A stretch of 64,000 nt of DNA, taken from positions 806,001 to 870,000 of the forward strand of contig NZ_CP101114.1 of NCBI RefSeq assembly GCF_024297065.1, read 5' to 3'. Shown here one piece after another: positions 33,047-43,343 of the stretch. Position 1 is the first letter of the stretch. Each line of letters opens with the position of its first letter. Source of the DNA: Bartonella harrusi (GTDB lineage: Bacteria; Pseudomonadota; Alphaproteobacteria; Rhizobiales; Rhizobiaceae). Below the pieces are notes generated by a model that was not told the origin of the DNA, searched no databases, and saw only the letters and a program-made list of their open reading frames with translations. Both the position numbers and the translations under genes were made by a program.

Positions 33047-35374
33047 TTACTTACTTTCGTTTATTATGGAATTTTTTCTATTGGCAGCAAGGACAGCAAG
33101 AGCTGTCATATTAACAACGCCTCGTGAAGTTACTGAAGGTGTCAGAATATGTACAGGACGTGAGGCTCCGATTAAAATAGGTCCTACGTGAAGTGCATTG
33201 GTTAGATTCTTTACGAGATTGAGTGTTATGTTTGCTGCATCAAGTGTTGGAAAGACAAGCAAATTTGCTTCACCTTTGAGGCGTGAATTGGGAAAAACAC
33301 GATCACGAAAAACTTTGGAAAGTGCAGCATCACCGTGCATTTCACCATCGGCTTCTAAATTTGGATATAATTTGGCAAGAATTTCTGTTGCACGGCGCAT
33401 TTTTTGCGCACTTTCTGTATTTTTCGAGCCAAAGTTTGAGTGTGATAATAATGCTGCTTTTGGTGTTATACCAAATGCTTCAATTTCTTGCGCAGCTAGC
33501 ACGGTCATTTCTGCTATTTCTTCTGCTGAAGGATTTTCATTGACGTAAGTATCTGTTAGAAAAAGAGTACGACGTGAGGAAATCAACAAACTTACAGCAG
33601 AAAAATGACGAACATTTGCATCAAGGCCAATAATTTGTTCAATTAATTCTAGATGACGTTCAAAACGCCCTTCTAAACCGCAAATCATCGCATCAGCTTC
33701 TTTACGCATCACAGCAAGCGCTGCAATCGCTGTTGTTGATGTTCTAACAATTGTTTTTGCAACGTCGGGTGTCACACCACGTCTTCCTGTGTAGTGAAGA
33801 AATAAATGAACATAATCACGAAAACGTGGATCATCTTCTGGATTTGTAAGTTCAAAATCTATACCGGGGCGTATTCTTAAACCAAAGCGTTTTAGTCTTG
33901 CCTCCACGACATGTGGACGGCCAATGAGGAGTGGTATTGCAGTTTGCTCTTCAAGGACAATTTGTGCCGCACGAAGGACACGTTCATCCTCACCATTGGC
34001 ATAGATGACGCGTTTACGTTTTGCTGTTTTTGCCGCAGCAAAAACAGGTTTCATCATTAAACCAGAACGGAAGACAAATCGATTAAGGATATCATGATAG
34101 GCTTCCATATCTTCAATTGGCCGCAGTGCAACACCCGTTTCCATTGCTGCTTTCGCAACAGCAGGGGCTATGCGCAGTATTAAGCGTGGATCAAAGGGGG
34201 AGGGAATCAGATACTCTGGACCAAAACTGGGTGGTTTTTTTGCATATGCACGCGCTGCAATATCTGAAGTTTCTTCACGAGCGAGAGCTGCAATTGCATG
34301 AACTGCTGCCATTTTCATTTCTTCATTGATCGCAGTGGCGCCAACATCTAATGCACCACGGAAAATATAGGGAAAACAAAGAACATTATTGACCTGATTG
34401 GGGTAATCAGAGCGCCCTGTGCAGATCATTGCATCTGGTCGTATGGAGCGTGCTTCTTCTGGCATAATTTCTGGTGTTGGATTAGCAAGTGCTAATATTA
34501 ATGGATTTGGAGCCATTTTTTTCAGGTATTCAGGTTTTAAAACACCACCTGCTGATACACCTAGAAAAATATCTGCATTATTAATAATTTCGGATAAAGT
34601 TCGGGCATCAGTTTTTTGTGCATAACGCGTTTTCCAATGATCCATAAGAGTCTTGCGACCTTTATAAACAACGCCCTCTAAGTCGCTAAGCCAAATATTT
34701 TCAACTTTTGCTCCAAGGCGAACCAAAAGATTAATACAAGCTAAAGCTGCGGCACCTGCACCAGAACCAACTATTTTGGCGTCTTCAATTTTTTTTCCAG
34801 CTAGATTTAGGGCATTTAATACCGCTGCTGAAACAATAATAGCAGTTCCATGTTGATCATCGTGGAAAACTGGAATGTTCATTCGAGAACGAAGCTTTTC
34901 TTCTATTTCAAAACATTCAGGAGCTTTGATATCTTCAAGGTTAATACCACCAAACGTAGGTTCTAAAGCAGCTATAGTTTCTACCATTTGCTCAATATGA
35001 GGTGCATCAACTTCAATATCAAAGACATCAATATTAGCAAATTTTTTAAAGAGAACAGCTTTTCCTTCCATAACTGGCTTTGAAGCAAGAGGACCAATAT
35101 TTCCTAAGCCAAGAACAGCAGTTCCGTTTGATATAACAGCGACTAAATTAGAACGCGAAGTATATTGGGCAGCAAAATTTGGATCTTTATGAATTGCAAG
35201 ACATGGCGCAGCAACTCCTGGAGAATAAGCAAGAGCCAAATCACGTTGATTATCAAGAGGTGTTGTTGCTTGTATTTCTAACTTTCCAGGTTTTGGATAC
35301 TGGTGATAAAAAAGTGCGGCACTATCAAGTTCAGATTTTTCTAAACTGAAATTACTATTTCGTTTTGTAGACAT
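33047..35374 (-). CDS. maeB: Malic enzyme with C-terminal phosphotransacetylase-like domain
   Basis: The protein is 775 aa. Residues about 20-430 form the malic enzyme ([39 protein letters not shown], the NAD(P)-binding [14 protein letters not shown]). Residues about 440-770 resemble phosphotransacetylase, as usual for proteobacterial multidomain enzymes, where it regulates but does not catalyse. It converts malate to pyruvate with NAD(P)H formation. Whether NAD or NADP is preferred cannot be read from the sequence. Confidence 0.95.
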   Translation of the reverse strand: MSTKRNSNFSLEKSELDSAALFYHQYPKPGKLEIQATTPLDNQRDLALAYSPGVAAPCLAIHKDPNFAAQYTSRSNLVAVISNGTAVLGLGNIGPLASKPVMEGKAVLFKKFANIDVFDIEVDAPHIEQMVETIAALEPTFGGINLEDIKAPECFEIEEKLRSRMNIPVFHDDQHGTAIIVSAAVLNALNLAGKKIEDAKIVGSGAGAAALACINLLVRLGAKVENIWLSDLEGVVYKGRKTLMDHWKTRYAQKTDARTLSEIINNADIFLGVSAGGVLKPEYLKKMAPNPLILALANPTPEIMPEEARSIRPDAMICTGRSDYPNQVNNVLCFPYIFRGALDVGATAINEEMKMAAVHAIAALAREETSDIAARAYAKKPPSFGPEYLIPSPFDPRLILRIAPAVAKAAMETGVALRPIEDMEAYHDILNRFVFRSGLMMKPVFAAAKTAKRKRVIYANGEDERVLRAAQIVLEEQTAIPLLIGRPHVVEARLKRFGLRIRPGIDFELTNPEDDPRFRDYVHLFLHYTGRRGVTPDVAKTIVRTSTTAIAALAVMRKEADAMICGLEGRFERHLELIEQIIGLDANVRHFSAVSLLISSRRTLFLTDTYVNENPSAEEIAEMTVLAAQEIEAFGITPKAALLSHSNFGSKNTESAQKMRRATEILAKLYPNLEADGEMHGDAALSKVFRDRVFPNSRLKGEANLLVFPTLDAANITLNLVKNLTNALHVGPILIGASRPVHILTPSVTSRGVVNMTALAVLAANRKNSIINESK

Positions 35375-35435
35375 TTTTATGATATCCGAGTTATAGTATA
35401 TGTTTATATGAGTGTTCCATTGACGATAAGACCTT

Positions 35436-35574
35436 ATCCACTGTTAGAGTTTACTTTCTCTAACCACACAAATGCAATGCGTTGAACAAATTCTTCTAGA
35501 TTGTTAAGTTAGTTTAATATTTCTTTGTTCACCATTTATGAACAATTTATTTGATATCAGCACAATGAATCTTT
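35436..35574. repeat. Direct repeat, copy 1 (about 139 bp)
   Basis: Starts TATCCACTGTTAGAG and ends GATATCAGCACAATGAAT. It contains two stems, GTTAGAG/CTCTAAC and TTGTTCA/TGAACAA. The second copy lies 466 bp downstream and differs at scattered bases. Confidence 0.8.
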
Positions 35575-35901
35575 GCTCCTTAACCGAAATTCATGGAAAT
35601 TGGTTCGTTTTTTAATAAGTAAAATATTACTGATGATTATACATTACCAAGCAGTTGTTTTTTTTGCAATGCTGGTAAGATATGCAAAGAAGAGAAGAGT
35701 ATTATTATTCATATAAAATGATTGTCATAAATACTTGCTTTATATTTATATTATACAAGTAAATGTGTGATTTATAAATCCTAGTTTTTTAGATCATTTT
35801 AAAAATTTTTCTCTTGTAGAAAGAATGTATACTTCAATGAATAAAAATTGATTTGGAAAATCTTTCATTGAGTATTTTGTAAACGTATTATTTTTTTTCT
35901 A

Positions 35902-36040
35902 TATCCACTATTAGAGTTTACTTTCTCTAACGACAAGCAGGCAATGCATGTGAACAAATTTTCCTAGACTGTTAAGTTAGGTTGATATTTCTTTGTTCGC
36001 CATTCATGAACAATTTATTTGATATCAGCACAATGAATTT
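35902..36040. repeat. Direct repeat, copy 2 (about 139 bp)
   Basis: Same length and order as copy 1, with stem bases mostly kept (ATTAGAG/CTCTAAC; TTGTTCG/TGAACAA). Confidence 0.8.
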
Positions 36041-36318
36041 TCTTTACGAGCTCTGTATAAAAGAGAAGAAGTAGGGGCTAACAAAAAAGTAGAAAAGAGG
36101 CATCATTATCCCTCTTGGATTCGTCGGTTTGATCGTTGATTATGCTCTTTTGATAGGCGTGTTGTTTACAATATCACAGAACACTGTATACAAATCATTT
36201 TCTTAATTTTTAAGACACAAGACTCCATAAAAAAACGCGCATTATATGATGATAGGCTATGTATATAACTAAAAAAAAGAAAAGGTGGAAAAAACATTTT
36301 CTCCACCTCTGTTGTTCT

Positions 36319-39300
36319 CTATTGGATTCGACCACTTGCATGAGCAAGCATAGTATAGACTTTTCCAGTATCTGATATCAGATATTTTCGAACGGAGTGA
36401 GAAAAACCGGAACCCTGCGAGATTTCACGTAAGAGTTTTTCAAAATCTGCAATATACTGATTAACTGAACGTTTAAAATCAATATCACTCATATATTTTT
36501 TCTTAATCATTTCAAAAATATTTCTTCCGTTCACAGTATAAAGACGTTCTGTGTCGATATTTTTTTGTCCACGCTGATAATAATTCCAGAGTTCAACGAC
36601 AGCATTGTGGTTAATCGCTTGTAATATCCCTGTTGCTAATGAATTAAGAGACATATTTGCAGGGCGTGTTTTTGTTTGTATGGGTGCAAAAACAGCGTTA
36701 TCAGGTATTTCATCATGCCAAGTCTCTTCACGCGAAGCTCTTTCTAGGAGATTTGATACCCATTTATTTTGCCTTTTCTTGCTTTGGTCTTGTTGTAAAA
36801 TAGGTTTAGGCGGCACAATTTTCTTGATGACGTCAGAAGCAATACTGTCATTTCTCTGAAGTGTTGATGATGTAGGAAGTGCTGATATGAGTCGTTCATT
36901 TACATTCTTTAGATCAGCTTTTTGTACAATATTTGCTAATTCCTTTAATACTGTAATCTGTTCATTGAGAGCAGTACGAATTGTTTGCGTTGTTTCTTTT
37001 GTTGTTGCCGGTATTTTTTGAACGCTTTCATGAATGTCATTATTAATTTGTGAAAGCTCTAAACGAATCTCATCAGCTGAACGACGGATATCTTCTGCTG
37101 CTCCTGAAAAGCGCGTCGAAGCTTCATTTATCATCTGATTAAGGGACTGTTGGAGTGAATGTGTGGAATTACGTGCATTTTTATCAGTACGTTCAAGGGC
37201 TAAGTTGAGAACATTTTCATAATGCTCAATGAGTTGATTGATTTCATTAGACTTAGCAACAAGCGCATCGCTTAATGCAGAGAGTGTATTATGTTTTTCT
37301 TCAAGTGTTATGTTCAAGGATTTTTCGGATTGTTCAAGAACGTGAACAGTTTCAGAGAGTGTTTTAGCATGTTCACCAAAACTACCTGTTATATGACTAA
37401 TTTGTTCAAATGTATTTTGCGAAAGTCCTTGCAGAACTGCAACATTTTTATTGAGCGCTTGATTTGATGCTGATAAACGCTCTGTTACTTGTTGAGTGTT
37501 GTGGAAGAAATTATTTGCAGTTTCGTTAAATTGACCATCAATATTTTGAACGGTCGATAATAAAACATTGCTATTTTCGTGAAAGCTGTAAACAGATTGA
37601 TTCAATTGTTTCAGGAGAGAAGAAACATTATTGACAAGATCCTCCTTTACAGTGGTCACTGCTTGAAGTGTTTCAGAATTGGTTTGTGTTAAGCTATTCA
37701 CTAAAGATTCGCTGTGTGCATAAATTCTTTGTTCAACATCTTGTGTTGAGAGAGAAAGTTGTTCACCAATATGCTCTGTTAAATAACCAATTGACTCCGT
37801 TGTACTTTGTGCCGCTTGGTTTAAATGATTTGTCAATTCAGTAATTTTTTCTACATGTTCTGAAATTTGAGTAGCTGTTTGATTTTCTACTTCTTCTAAA
37901 CGATTACCTACATCAGAAAGTTGATATCCTAAATTGTTTTTAAGATTCTGCATAGAATGATGAAGAACATTGCAGCGTTCGCTAAGAACTTGCTCAATTG
38001 CTGTTGTTGAAGTATGAATTGTTTCATTCAACAATGCTTGTGCATTCTGACTGGCCGTTGTGAAAGCTTCGACGGTATGTGCTGTTTGCTCAGATAAAAC
38101 AGACAGAACTTTTTCACTGGTATCATAAACCGTTTGTTTTACATTTGATACAATGCGATTACCAGATTCAGAGAGAACATTTTCTGCTTTTAAAGCGACA
38201 TCCGTAACAGAAGAAATGATTTGTGCACCTGTAGAAGAAAGAATATCAGAGGCTTTTATAATCTTATGATGTAAGTTATCGGTGGCGCTATTGACAGAAT
38301 CCTCTAATGTAAGGCGCATATTATCAATGTTTGTTTCCAACGCTTGTTGAATTATCTGACTTTGTTCATTATTAAGCATGATAGATGTTTTTAATGTGTC
38401 AGAACGCTCTTCAAGAGCAGATGCTTGCATCGCGATTGTTTCACAGACTTGGCCAAGCTTTTCCGATAAGGTTTCCTCTAGCGTGGTTGCATGTTCAAAA
38501 ATCCTGTGTGCATGAACTTCCAGATTTGTATCAAACGACTCTATGCGTGTATCAAGATTTTCAAAGAATGTACCACTCGATTGAGAGAGAGTATTCCTTA
38601 AAATTTCGCCATGGTTTTCTAAGTTTTTAATATGGCTTTGAACAGTTTCAGTAATATTCTTGTTGTTGGTCGTAATTGCATTCTCAACCAAATCGATCTG
38701 TTTCTTTAAGGCAACATCAACACGTATATCACTTTTTTCGATGAGATTATGGATTGTTTCCATCCGTTGTTCTAGTGTACGTGCTTGATCTGCAAGAACC
38801 TCGTTGAGAGAAAAACTATTAATAGCTAAAGAGTCACGCAGAGCATCAGCTCTTATATCTATATTGCGAGCTTGTGCTTCTAAGGCTTCTTTTGTTGTAT
38901 TACAGCTTTGTACAATGACTTCTTGTAGTTTTTCTGTGCTTTGAACTATATTTGCAACATGGCTTTCAGCATGCTGATCAACGATTTGCATATTATCCAT
39001 CAAAACTTGTCCAAGACTTGAAGTGTTTTGAGTTAAGACATCAATTTGACTTTTCAGTGTATCATCAATTTTATTTTTTTCTTTATCAAGCATGTCTGCT
39101 ATCAGCTCTCTTTGATCAGAAAGCTGTAATTTGAAGTCTTTTGAGCGCTCTTGTATGATATCAACAATAGCACTATCGACATGTTGAACTTCTTCTCTTA
39201 GTCTTTCTTTGCTTTTGTCAATTGCAGAAAGAATAATTTCATGTCCGTTTGTAAATGCTTCGGTAATATCAGCTGTTTTTTCTTGGAGATTTTCATTAAT

Positions 39301-40881
39301 TTGTAAAACATGAGACTCTAGGAAATGACCAAGTTTTTCAGCATTATCTTCGAGTATTTGACTACGAGAAATAAAGGACTCGATGATAGAATCACTGTGT
39401 TCTTTAAGAGAAAGATCAACAGTTGCTAAACGGTTTTCAAAAGCTTTAATTGCTTCTGAAGTGACGTTGTCAAATTTAGAAGAGAGATTGTATGCTTTCT
39501 CATCGAGCTGTATGATTTTTTCATCGAAACTGTGTAAAAATTGATTGTTACGATTAATAATGGATTCATCCAGCGTTTTAAATTTTTCACCAACATTTTG
39601 GAAAGTTTGGTCCGTTGCTGTTTGTATATGCGCTGCAATGTTAGCGATATGCATTTCAGCTTTAGCTGCTGTTTCATTAAAAGTTTTTTCTATTTGTTTT
39701 TCATTATTATCAAAACGCTCTGAAAAACCATCAAAGTTTTTTTCTAATTCGTGAAAAAACTCTGTGTTTTTTTGCTGAATTTGTGTTGTAGTTTCATTAA
39801 ATTTTTCAACGAGCTGATCTGTTACGCCATCACCTGCGTAGGAAAGTTTTGCAACAAGATCTTCTCCCTGTTTTTGTAAAGTCTGAGAAAGGGTTTGTGC
39901 AAGCTTTTCAACATTGGTTACAATTTTAGAAGTCACTAAACCAAATTCATCACTTAGTTGCTCTTGTGTTCCTTTAATTGTTGATTGTACGCGGTCAGCA
40001 TGATTTAAAATGGCTATACGTTCATTGCTCAATTCTTTAATTAATGTGTGAATGCGTGATTCATTCTCAGCATAAGCTTGTTCTAGATTATGAACTTCCC
40101 CTTGAATAATTGCTTCAAGCTCAACAGCACGCCCAAGGGTTCGTTCGATTCCCTCATTCATGGCGGTGACTTCTTCACGGATGGTTTGTCCTATCGCAAG
40201 AGCTTGTTTTTCAGAGATATGCTGTGGTTCACTAAGGCGCTGTGCAGCGTTTGTCATAAGAAGAGCAATATTATGTAATTCATTTGAACGTTTTGTTAAT
40301 TGAGCAACCCCCCAAGAGATAAGAATAGGGATCGCAGTTCCAGCTGCGACTGCTAGTCCCACTGGAGATGTCATGAAGGTAGTGATATTTGATAACGAAC
40401 TGAACCCTGCAGGGGCAAGCTTATGAGCAACAAAAGCACCTCCTGTTGCCCATAGAGCACTGAGCGCTGTTGTACACCAATAAACTCGAGAGGTAGAGCG
40501 CTGTTTTAATAAGCCAAAATTTGCAAGAGTTGTTATATCATCGTTAGCAGGAAGAAGTTTTGTGGACAGCAATGTCTTATGATCAGTTCCACCTAAAATG
40601 TCAGGATTAGGTTGCGAGGAAAAAAGCTGTTCAACAACGGATTCATCAATTACAGCGCTATCATGAATATTGGAAACAAGAGTTGAATTACCATTTTCAG
40701 CAAAAATTTCTTCTTCTGCCATTGCAATCTTTTGAATCAACTCATCTACATTAATGACATTTTCAGAATTGTCAGATGATATCCCTTCAATTGCTGCGTC
40801 ATCAAAATCAAAGTTCATAGCTTTTGAGAGAGCTTCTTCGACTTCAATGTCAAATGTTTGTAACTTTGTTCTGCGTGCCAT
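36319..40881 (-). CDS. Giant coiled-coil membrane protein (growth pole ring GPR-like)
   Basis: The protein is 1520 aa. Residues 1-130 are an acidic cytoplasmic segment. Two membrane segments follow (about 134-153, VYWCTTALSALWATGGAFV; and 172-194, VGLAVAAGTAIPILISWGV). From about 200 to 1330 it is nearly continuous coiled coil with apolipoprotein-like amphipathic repeats. The last about 170 residues (NMSLNSLATGILQAINHNAVVELWNYY) look globular. This matches, from memory, the Rhizobiales growth-pole ring protein, which forms a ring at the growing pole; the Agrobacterium protein is longer (about 2100 aa). Assignment is by architecture. It was probably not acquired recently. Confidence 0.65.
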   Translation of the reverse strand: MARRTKLQTFDIEVEEALSKAMNFDFDDAAIEGISSDNSENVINVDELIQKIAMAEEEIFAENGNSTLVSNIHDSAVIDESVVEQLFSSQPNPDILGGTDHKTLLSTKLLPANDDITTLANFGLLKQRSTSRVYWCTTALSALWATGGAFVAHKLAPAGFSSLSNITTFMTSPVGLAVAAGTAIPILISWGVAQLTKRSNELHNIALLMTNAAQRLSEPQHISEKQALAIGQTIREEVTAMNEGIERTLGRAVELEAIIQGEVHNLEQAYAENESRIHTLIKELSNERIAILNHADRVQSTIKGTQEQLSDEFGLVTSKIVTNVEKLAQTLSQTLQKQGEDLVAKLSYAGDGVTDQLVEKFNETTTQIQQKNTEFFHELEKNFDGFSERFDNNEKQIEKTFNETAAKAEMHIANIAAHIQTATDQTFQNVGEKFKTLDESIINRNNQFLHSFDEKIIQLDEKAYNLSSKFDNVTSEAIKAFENRLATVDLSLKEHSDSIIESFISRSQILEDNAEKLGHFLESHVLQINENLQEKTADITEAFTNGHEIILSAIDKSKERLREEVQHVDSAIVDIIQERSKDFKLQLSDQRELIADMLDKEKNKIDDTLKSQIDVLTQNTSSLGQVLMDNMQIVDQHAESHVANIVQSTEKLQEVIVQSCNTTKEALEAQARNIDIRADALRDSLAINSFSLNEVLADQARTLEQRMETIHNLIEKSDIRVDVALKKQIDLVENAITTNNKNITETVQSHIKNLENHGEILRNTLSQSSGTFFENLDTRIESFDTNLEVHAHRIFEHATTLEETLSEKLGQVCETIAMQASALEERSDTLKTSIMLNNEQSQIIQQALETNIDNMRLTLEDSVNSATDNLHHKIIKASDILSSTGAQIISSVTDVALKAENVLSESGNRIVSNVKQTVYDTSEKVLSVLSEQTAHTVEAFTTASQNAQALLNETIHTSTTAIEQVLSERCNVLHHSMQNLKNNLGYQLSDVGNRLEEVENQTATQISEHVEKITELTNHLNQAAQSTTESIGYLTEHIGEQLSLSTQDVEQRIYAHSESLVNSLTQTNSETLQAVTTVKEDLVNNVSSLLKQLNQSVYSFHENSNVLLSTVQNIDGQFNETANNFFHNTQQVTERLSASNQALNKNVAVLQGLSQNTFEQISHITGSFGEHAKTLSETVHVLEQSEKSLNITLEEKHNTLSALSDALVAKSNEINQLIEHYENVLNLALERTDKNARNSTHSLQQSLNQMINEASTRFSGAAEDIRRSADEIRLELSQINNDIHESVQKIPATTKETTQTIRTALNEQITVLKELANIVQKADLKNVNERLISALPTSSTLQRNDSIASDVIKKIVPPKPILQQDQSKKRQNKWVSNLLERASREETWHDEIPDNAVFAPIQTKTRPANMSLNSLATGILQAINHNAVVELWNYYQRGQKNIDTERLYTVNGRNIFEMIKKKYMSDIDFKRSVNQYIADFEKLLREISQGSGFSHSVRKYLISDTGKVYTMLAHASGRIQ

Positions 40882-41564
40882 ACTCGCCTCGTACTCTTAC
40901 AGATGAAAAAGGGATACATCCTCCTTCAGAAATGTCTACATACTAACCATTAATTATTTAGAAAGGAATATGCTCTGGGTAAAATTTTAAAAACTTATCA
41001 AGATAAAGTTAACGTGATTTCTTTAACCTCTTCTAATATGATATAAAATACAATAAAAACAAGCTATTATTTTATTGTAACAAAAATAAAAATGTTGTTT
41101 ACAACTTTCGTTTATAGGAAGCATTACCGGTTTGTTGTATTTGAGTAAGGGGAATTAATGGTAGTTATGCACAAGATTAAAAGAAATCTAGAGTGTGTGG
41201 AGGCAACTTATCATCTTTATTATTAAGGATCATTGAATTGGGCTATGCTTCCTGACCGTTTTTATTGAATCTAAATGGAAAAAATAAACCTCTCTTATTT
41301 TAAAAACTGTACGTTGTGAATTTAAAAGATATTGGCAAAATCTTAGGATGCAAAAAATGCCACTTTTTTTAAAGTGAGTACAATAATTTTGTATTTTCTG
41401 AAAAGTTTTTTTTAACTATTGTGTTTTTTGCCTTGAATCATGTTTTTTGGATATTAGGTTATCTTTTGCTAAATTTTAAAGCTCCTACGTTGACAATTGA
41501 ATGTTTTTCAGTCGATATGCATGCACGAGTATTTTATGCAATTCGAGATAAAGGTGTAAGAATA
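40882..41564. other. Spacer between divergent giant gene and hfq
   Basis: About 680 bp, AT-rich, expected to contain promoters for both flanking genes; none stands out. Confidence 0.5.
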
Positions 41565-41804
41565 ATGGCAGAACGATCACAACACCTGCAAGATGTGTTT
41601 TTAAATACAGTGCGCAAGCAAAAAATTTCTCTTACAATTTTTCTTGTAAATGGCGTTAAATTAACGGGTATTGTAACTTCGTTTGATAGTTTTTGCGTTC
41701 TTTTGCGTCGTGATGGACACGCGCAATTGGTTTATAAGCATGCTATTTCTACAATTATGCCTGGACAGCCTGTACAAATGTTTGAAGGTGAAAGTTCGGA
41801 ATAA
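41565..41804 (+). CDS. hfq: RNA chaperone Hfq
   Basis: The protein is 79 aa from ATG 41565 ([20 protein letters not shown]); the frame is open farther upstream but without homology. The Sm1 motif [21 protein letters not shown] and Sm2 motif [12 protein letters not shown] are present. Hfq forms a hexamer that pairs small RNAs with mRNAs and would be relevant to the C4 RNAs here. It lies 56 bp before hflX, the conserved hfq-hflX order. Confidence 0.97.
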   Translation: MAERSQHLQDVFLNTVRKQKISLTIFLVNGVKLTGIVTSFDSFCVLLRRDGHAQLVYKHAISTIMPGQPVQMFEGESSE

Positions 41805-41860
41805 AAAAATCACTTTAATTCTAAACCTCTAATCCCATTTTATAAAGTGCTTAGATCGTC

Positions 41861-43201
41861 ATGATAAATGAAAATGAGAGATTGAGAGGGGTTTCTTCAC
41901 AGATTGAAAAACAAGTGCGCGCGCTTGTTTTGGCCCCCATTTTTCGAAAAAATAGTGAGAGTGATTCAAGGAGTCGATCAGTCTCTTCTCGAGTCGAAGA
42001 GGCATTGGGATTAGTGCGTTCTATAAGGTTAAAAGTTGTTCATTATGAAGTCGTGCATATCTTTATGCTCCGTCCTGCAACGTTATTTGGAAAGGGTAAA
42101 GTAGATGAACTTGCCCATTATATAAGTGAAGAGGATATTGAACTTACAATTGTAGATTATTTTTTAACACCAGTGCAACAACGTAATTTAGAGAAATTAT
42201 GGAATTGTAAAGTTATTGATAGAACGGCTTTGATTCTTGAAATTTTTGGGGATCGTGCACGGACAAAAGAAGGAGTTTTGCAAGTCAAATTGGCGCATTT
42301 GTCTTATCAGAAAAGCAGGCTCGTGCGTAGTTGGACACACTTGGAAAGACAACGTGGTGGAGGCGGTTTTTTAGGTGGTCCTGGTGAAACGCAAATTGAA
42401 GCGGATAGGCGTCTTTTGCAAGAAAAAATTATTCGTATCAAACGTGAATTAGAAACAGTGATGAAAACACGGGCTCTTCATAGAGAAAAAAGAAAAAAAA
42501 CATCTCATCCTGTTGTTGCGTTAGTAGGGTATACCAATGCAGGAAAATCAACTCTTTTTAATCATTTAAGCGGTGCAAATGTCCTAGCAAAGGATATGTT
42601 ATTTGCAACGCTTGATCCCACTTTGCGTAAAGTTATTCTCCCTCATGGAAAAGCTATTCTTTTATCTGATACTGTCGGTTTTATCTCTAACTTACCAACG
42701 CACTTGATTGCAGCTTTTAGAGCAACCCTTGAAGAAGTAGTTGAAGCTGATCTCATTCTTCATGTGAAAGATATGTCAGATCTTGATCATCGTGCGCACG
42801 CTCAAGATGTTTTAGAAGTGCTTTCAAGTCTTGGTATCGATATTGATGACACAGAGCATATTCTAGAAGTTTGGAATAAGATTGATATATTGGATGAGCA
42901 TGCGTTAAATGTTTTGCAAACAAGCGCGAAAACACGGTTAAATCCTGCAGTTATGGTATCAGCACTCATGAGTGATGGATTTGATCAATTGTTAATGGCA
43001 ATTGAAAAGCGAATTTTTGGAGAACTACAAAACGTTGAATGTCTTTTAAGACCTCATGAAATGTCACTTATTGATTGGTTTTATGCAAACTCTGGTGAAA
43101 TAATGCAGGAAGGTCATGAGGATGGGTCAGTGACCATTAGAGCAGTCATTACCTCTGAAGCAAAAAAACAACTAGACTACATCAAGCAAAGTATGAATTA
43201 A
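41861..43201 (+). CDS. hflX: Ribosome-splitting GTPase HflX
   Basis: The protein is 446 aa. The HflX N-domain contains FGKGKVDELAHYI, then LERQRGGGGFLGGPGETQIEADRR, the family hallmark. The G domain has G1 GYTNAGKST, DTVGF, and NKID. HflX dissociates stalled ribosomes under stress. Downstream of hfq as in most proteobacteria. Confidence 0.97.
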   Translation: MINENERLRGVSSQIEKQVRALVLAPIFRKNSESDSRSRSVSSRVEEALGLVRSIRLKVVHYEVVHIFMLRPATLFGKGKVDELAHYISEEDIELTIVDYFLTPVQQRNLEKLWNCKVIDRTALILEIFGDRARTKEGVLQVKLAHLSYQKSRLVRSWTHLERQRGGGGFLGGPGETQIEADRRLLQEKIIRIKRELETVMKTRALHREKRKKTSHPVVALVGYTNAGKSTLFNHLSGANVLAKDMLFATLDPTLRKVILPHGKAILLSDTVGFISNLPTHLIAAFRATLEEVVEADLILHVKDMSDLDHRAHAQDVLEVLSSLGIDIDDTEHILEVWNKIDILDEHALNVLQTSAKTRLNPAVMVSALMSDGFDQLLMAIEKRIFGELQNVECLLRPHEMSLIDWFYANSGEIMQEGHEDGSVTIRAVITSEAKKQLDYIKQSMN

Positions 43202-43343
43202 ATTTTTTGAGATATTTCTTTCTCTTTATTTATTAATTTTTACGTTTTTCTTATCGCAAAATAATATGACGTCAAGTTAAGAGGATAGTTACTACTTTCT
43301 CTTAATAAGGAAATATGAGGTCATTTTACTGGTTGAAATAAAA

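Larger units (their letters stand above)
35375..36318. other. Intergenic region carrying a direct repeat pair
   Basis: About 940 bp without a gene, containing the two repeat copies listed at 35436-35574 and 35902-36040. Confidence 0.6.
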
